DNA from: JAJOKK01 sp965370555
Lineage (GTDB): Bacteria; Bipolaricaulota; Bipolaricaulia; UBA7950; UBA9294
DNA length: 7,765 nucleotides
Assembly: GCA_965370555.1 (NCBI GenBank)
Contig: CBDUVB010000064.1
Coordinates: 1 to 7,765 of the forward strand
Reading direction: 5' to 3'
Part shown: piece by piece, positions 6,402 to 7,765 of the stretch
How positions within the stretch are numbered: the first letter of the stretch is position 1
Layout: each line of letters begins with the position of its first letter
Position numbers and translations under genes: made by a program
Notes under the pieces: generated by a model
What the model was told of the DNA's origin: nothing
The model's input: only the letters and a program-made list of their open reading frames with translations
Databases searched by the model: none

Positions 6402-7274
6402 ATGGCCAGACCGTTACGCGTCGAGTTTGAAGGTGCAGTGTACCACATTACTTCCCGCGGAAATGCAGGACAGACCATCTTTCTTGACGATAGTGACCGC
6501 CTGCACCTGTTGGATGTACTTCGCGAAGTAGTCGAACGGTTTGGCTGGATCTGCTATGCGTACTGCCTGATGTCAAACCATTATCACCTGCTGATTGAGA
6601 CGCCCCGAGCCAATCTCTCTCGTGGCATGCGGCATCTCAACGGTGTCTATACGCAATCTTTCAACAGGCGACATAAGCGTACTGGACATGTCTTTCAAGG
6701 GCGATTCAAGGCAATCCTCATTGAGAAAGAAAGCCACCTTCTCGAGGTAGCGCGATACGTCGTTCTCAATCCCGTACGAGCAAAGATGGTGAAGTACCCA
6801 AGGCAGTGGACGTGGAGTAGCTATCGAGCAACAGTCGGAGAGATTGCTTCGCCTGTATTCTTGAGTGCAGGCTGGCTCCTTGAGCAACTCGATCGACAGC
6901 CGAAGCGCGCCTGCTTGACCTATCGACGATTCGTAAGGGAAGGCGTCGGACTTTCTCCGTGGGACGATCTTAGAGGAGGAGTGCTGTTGGGGAACGAAGA
7001 ATTCGCTGAGCAAATAAGACCGCTCCTTCATGCTGCGGTGCAATCGAAGGAGATTCCGCGTGCAGAACGGATGCTCGCGAAGCCGACGCTTGAAGAGTTG
7101 TTTCAGGACATGAAAACTGACAAGGCATTACGGAATGAGCGCATCCACACCGCAGTGCGTGAGCACGATTACACGTTGTTTCAATTGCAGGAGTACTTGG
7201 GGCTGCACTATTCGACGATTAGCCGTATCGTGAAGCGAGTTGGCGTGGAAAGAAGGTCAAAGAACAAGACCTGA
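6402..7274 (+). CDS. Y1 (HUH) transposase, IS200-like / REP-associated tyrosine transposase
   Basis: This 290-residue single-strand DNA transposase cuts and rejoins DNA ends through a covalent tyrosine link. The HUH motif is H60-Y-H62 in MSNHYHLLIE. The likely nucleophile is Y83 in NGVYTQSFNRRH, followed by the family landmark GHVFQGRFKA (95-104). The start MARPLRVEFEGAVYHITSRGN is the standard one for this group and fixes the ATG at 6402. The stretch VLNPVRAKMV (121-130) is also typical. The C-terminal part (about 225-290) contains a DnaA-like helix-turn-helix, YTLFQLQEYLGLHYSTISR (257-275), present in longer members of the group. No clear Shine-Dalgarno precedes it, consistent with weak transposase expression. 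The last residues, KNKT, come from the right inverted repeat. Confidence 0.92.
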   Translation: MARPLRVEFEGAVYHITSRGNAGQTIFLDDSDRLHLLDVLREVVERFGWICYAYCLMSNHYHLLIETPRANLSRGMRHLNGVYTQSFNRRHKRTGHVFQGRFKAILIEKESHLLEVARYVVLNPVRAKMVKYPRQWTWSSYRATVGEIASPVFLSAGWLLEQLDRQPKRACLTYRRFVREGVGLSPWDDLRGGVLLGNEEFAEQIRPLLHAAVQSKEIPRAERMLAKPTLEELFQDMKTDKALRNERIHTAVREHDYTLFQLQEYLGLHYSTISRIVKRVGVERRSKNKT

Positions 7275-7495
7275 CCCCAAATGCCCTTGCTTTCACCAGA
7301 ACGGACTACGATTTCAGATACTCTTTTCAGGTCACGGCAGAAGTTCTCGTGCCCGCCGATGGCATAGATGCGAATCTTCTTGGCGTCCTCGTCTGCCTCA
7401 TACGCCGACAGGCACAACCTGCCAAGAAAGCCGAACTTATCACTCACATCAGCGAGTCGCCTGTAATGATATTCACAGCGCCACGAGTCGATCAT
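7208..7495 (-). pseudogene. Small unknown protein truncated by the Y1 element
   Basis: The frame runs 95 codons from an ATG at 7495 (an in-frame ATG lies 2 codons earlier) to a stop inside the transposon. Residues 1-72 are host sequence and 73-95 are read from the element in antisense to the transposase, so the native end is missing. The host part is convincing as protein: MIDSWRCEYHYRRLADVSD, then AKKIRIYAIGGHENFCRDLK at 38-57. The IRIYAIGGHENFCRDL segment faintly recalls the last strand and helix of RelE-like toxins, but I cannot confirm this and the fold is otherwise unassigned. The ATG overlaps the upstream gene's stop (ATGA), and AAGGGG lies about 8 nt before it. This implies translational coupling with that gene. 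Confidence 0.5.
7253..7278 (-). repeat. Right inverted repeat of the Y1 element
   Basis: Its reverse complement begins GGGGTCAGGTCTTG, against GGGGCCAGGTCTTG at the left end, and continues to TTTGACCTT. It overlaps the 3' end of the transposase gene, including its TGA stop (7272-7274). The same bases provide the altered tail of the minus-strand reading frame that runs in from the right. Confidence 0.8.
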
Positions 7496-7687
7496 TCCCA
7501 TGCCCCTTCGTGAAGTGCGGTCTGCCACGGGTCTTCATTCACTTGCACTCGGTTGAGGTACCGATAGATCTCGTCCTGTGTCATCAGCTCATCGTAGGTC
7601 CTCTGTTCCACCAGCACCCACTTGCGGTCGGATATGTGGTTCGCAAGCTTAGCTTTCGCATTCTTTCGGCGGAATGATTAGGATCAT
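7492..7687 (-). pseudogene. Small unknown upstream partner gene with apparent frameshift
   Basis: The main frame encodes KLANHISDRKWVLVEQRTYD, then ELMTQDEIYRYLNRV and DPWQTALHEGAWE, and stops at 7492 in a 4-nt overlap with the next gene. It looks like a genuine soluble acidic protein, but this frame has no ATG, and its only usual-type start is a GTG inside WVLVE. An ATG at 7687 in another frame reads MILIIPPKE and would join smoothly to AKAKLANH if one extra base near 7660 were removed, giving about 64 residues. Either a real one-base insertion or a sequencing error explains this. I do not recognise the family. With the following overlapping gene it forms a two-gene unit, as in toxin-antitoxin modules, though nothing proves that. 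Confidence 0.45.
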
Positions 7688-7737
7688 ACGAAGCTTCTGT
7701 TGACAGTCGGCCGAAGCAACTTGAGAGGTGATCGCGG

Positions 7738-7765
7738 ATGAAACGAATGTTGTGTCTTCTCACGA
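7738..7765 (+). CDS. Start of a plus-strand gene, cut by the window end
   Basis: Only nine codons are visible, MKRMLCLLT. GAGGTG (7725-7730) lies 7 nt before the ATG, a good ribosome binding site. The basic start followed by hydrophobic residues could open a signal peptide or membrane helix, but this is too short to identify. It diverges from the small minus-strand gene pair, and the roughly 50 bp between them would hold both control regions. Confidence 0.4.

Larger units (their letters stand above)
6357..7278 (+). mobile_element. Single-gene Y1/HUH transposable element bounded by 26-bp inverted repeats
   Basis: The element is about 922 bp and is bounded by imperfect 26-bp inverted repeats (24 of 26 identical) with GGGG/CCCC at the outer edges. 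It contains only the Y1 transposase gene, whose stop codon lies inside the right repeat. No target-site duplication is visible at the edges (ATCAA on the left, AAATG on the right), in line with HUH-type single-strand transposition, which makes none. It sits where a plus-strand and a minus-strand gene converge and alters the 3' ends of both. The gene is intact, so the element may still be active. Confidence 0.75.

Noticed and set aside
7240..7677. 145-codon plus-strand open frame right of the transposon
   Set aside because: Rich in His, Ser, Arg and Pro, it starts inside the transposase gene and is antisense to the two more protein-like minus-strand frames.
7700..7728. Perfect -35 hexamer TTGACA upstream of the gene starting at 7738
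   Set aside because: At 17 nt spacing the next hexamer is GAGAGG, which is no -10 element, and the distance to the start codon is too short for a normal promoter plus leader.
1..7765. CRISPR array, tRNA, rRNA or riboswitch
   Set aside because: No regularly spaced direct repeats, no tRNA cloverleaf and no recognisable rRNA or riboswitch core were seen on either strand by eye.

Overview
The window is bacterial DNA: the genes are compact, carry clear AGGAGG-type ribosome binding sites, and pairs of them overlap by 4 nt. The proteins do not fix the phylum. A divergent YchF/DUF933-type GTPase, an uncommon long PLP enzyme and interspersed short intergenic repeats suggest an environmental, little-sampled lineage. 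That is inference only.

Layout. (1) Positions 1-264 are non-coding and hold a small perfect hairpin and an inverted pair of a 14-bp repeat. (2) Positions 265-5111 are an ordinary chromosomal block, all on the minus strand. In transcription order it holds a fold-type-II PLP enzyme (3639-5111) followed by a hairpin terminator; an ABC-2 export pair, ATPase then permease, coupled by a 4-nt overlap (2573-3391 and 1752-2576); and a single YchF-like GTPase with its own likely promoter (265-1350). A 400-bp gap (1351-1751) between permease and GTPase contains no gene but is full of repeat-like, hairpin-forming sequence. (3) From about 5250 the character changes to an accessory region read mainly from the plus strand, with broken genes. 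It holds the N-terminal nuclease-domain stump of a type I restriction subunit (HsdR); a short stretch of gene debris; a small unknown protein with a perfect Shine-Dalgarno site; a three-helix membrane protein whose tail is replaced; and an intact Y1/HUH (IS200-like, REP-associated type) transposase inside a 26-bp inverted repeat (6357-7278). Right of the element lie two small minus-strand reading frames with a 4-nt overlap. The second one (downstream) is cut by the element and the first carries an apparent one-base frameshift. A plus-strand gene begins 28 bases before the window end.

The genes of the left block have no obvious shared pathway. The right block looks like a decaying island in which a restriction system was deleted down to a stump and a single-strand transposon landed where two genes converge, giving both of them new C-terminal tails. 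I did not find a clearly new multi-gene system. The points most worth checking are the transposon ends and their possible solo copies, the overlapping small gene pair, the GTPase lacking standard YchF specificity residues, and the intergenic repeats.
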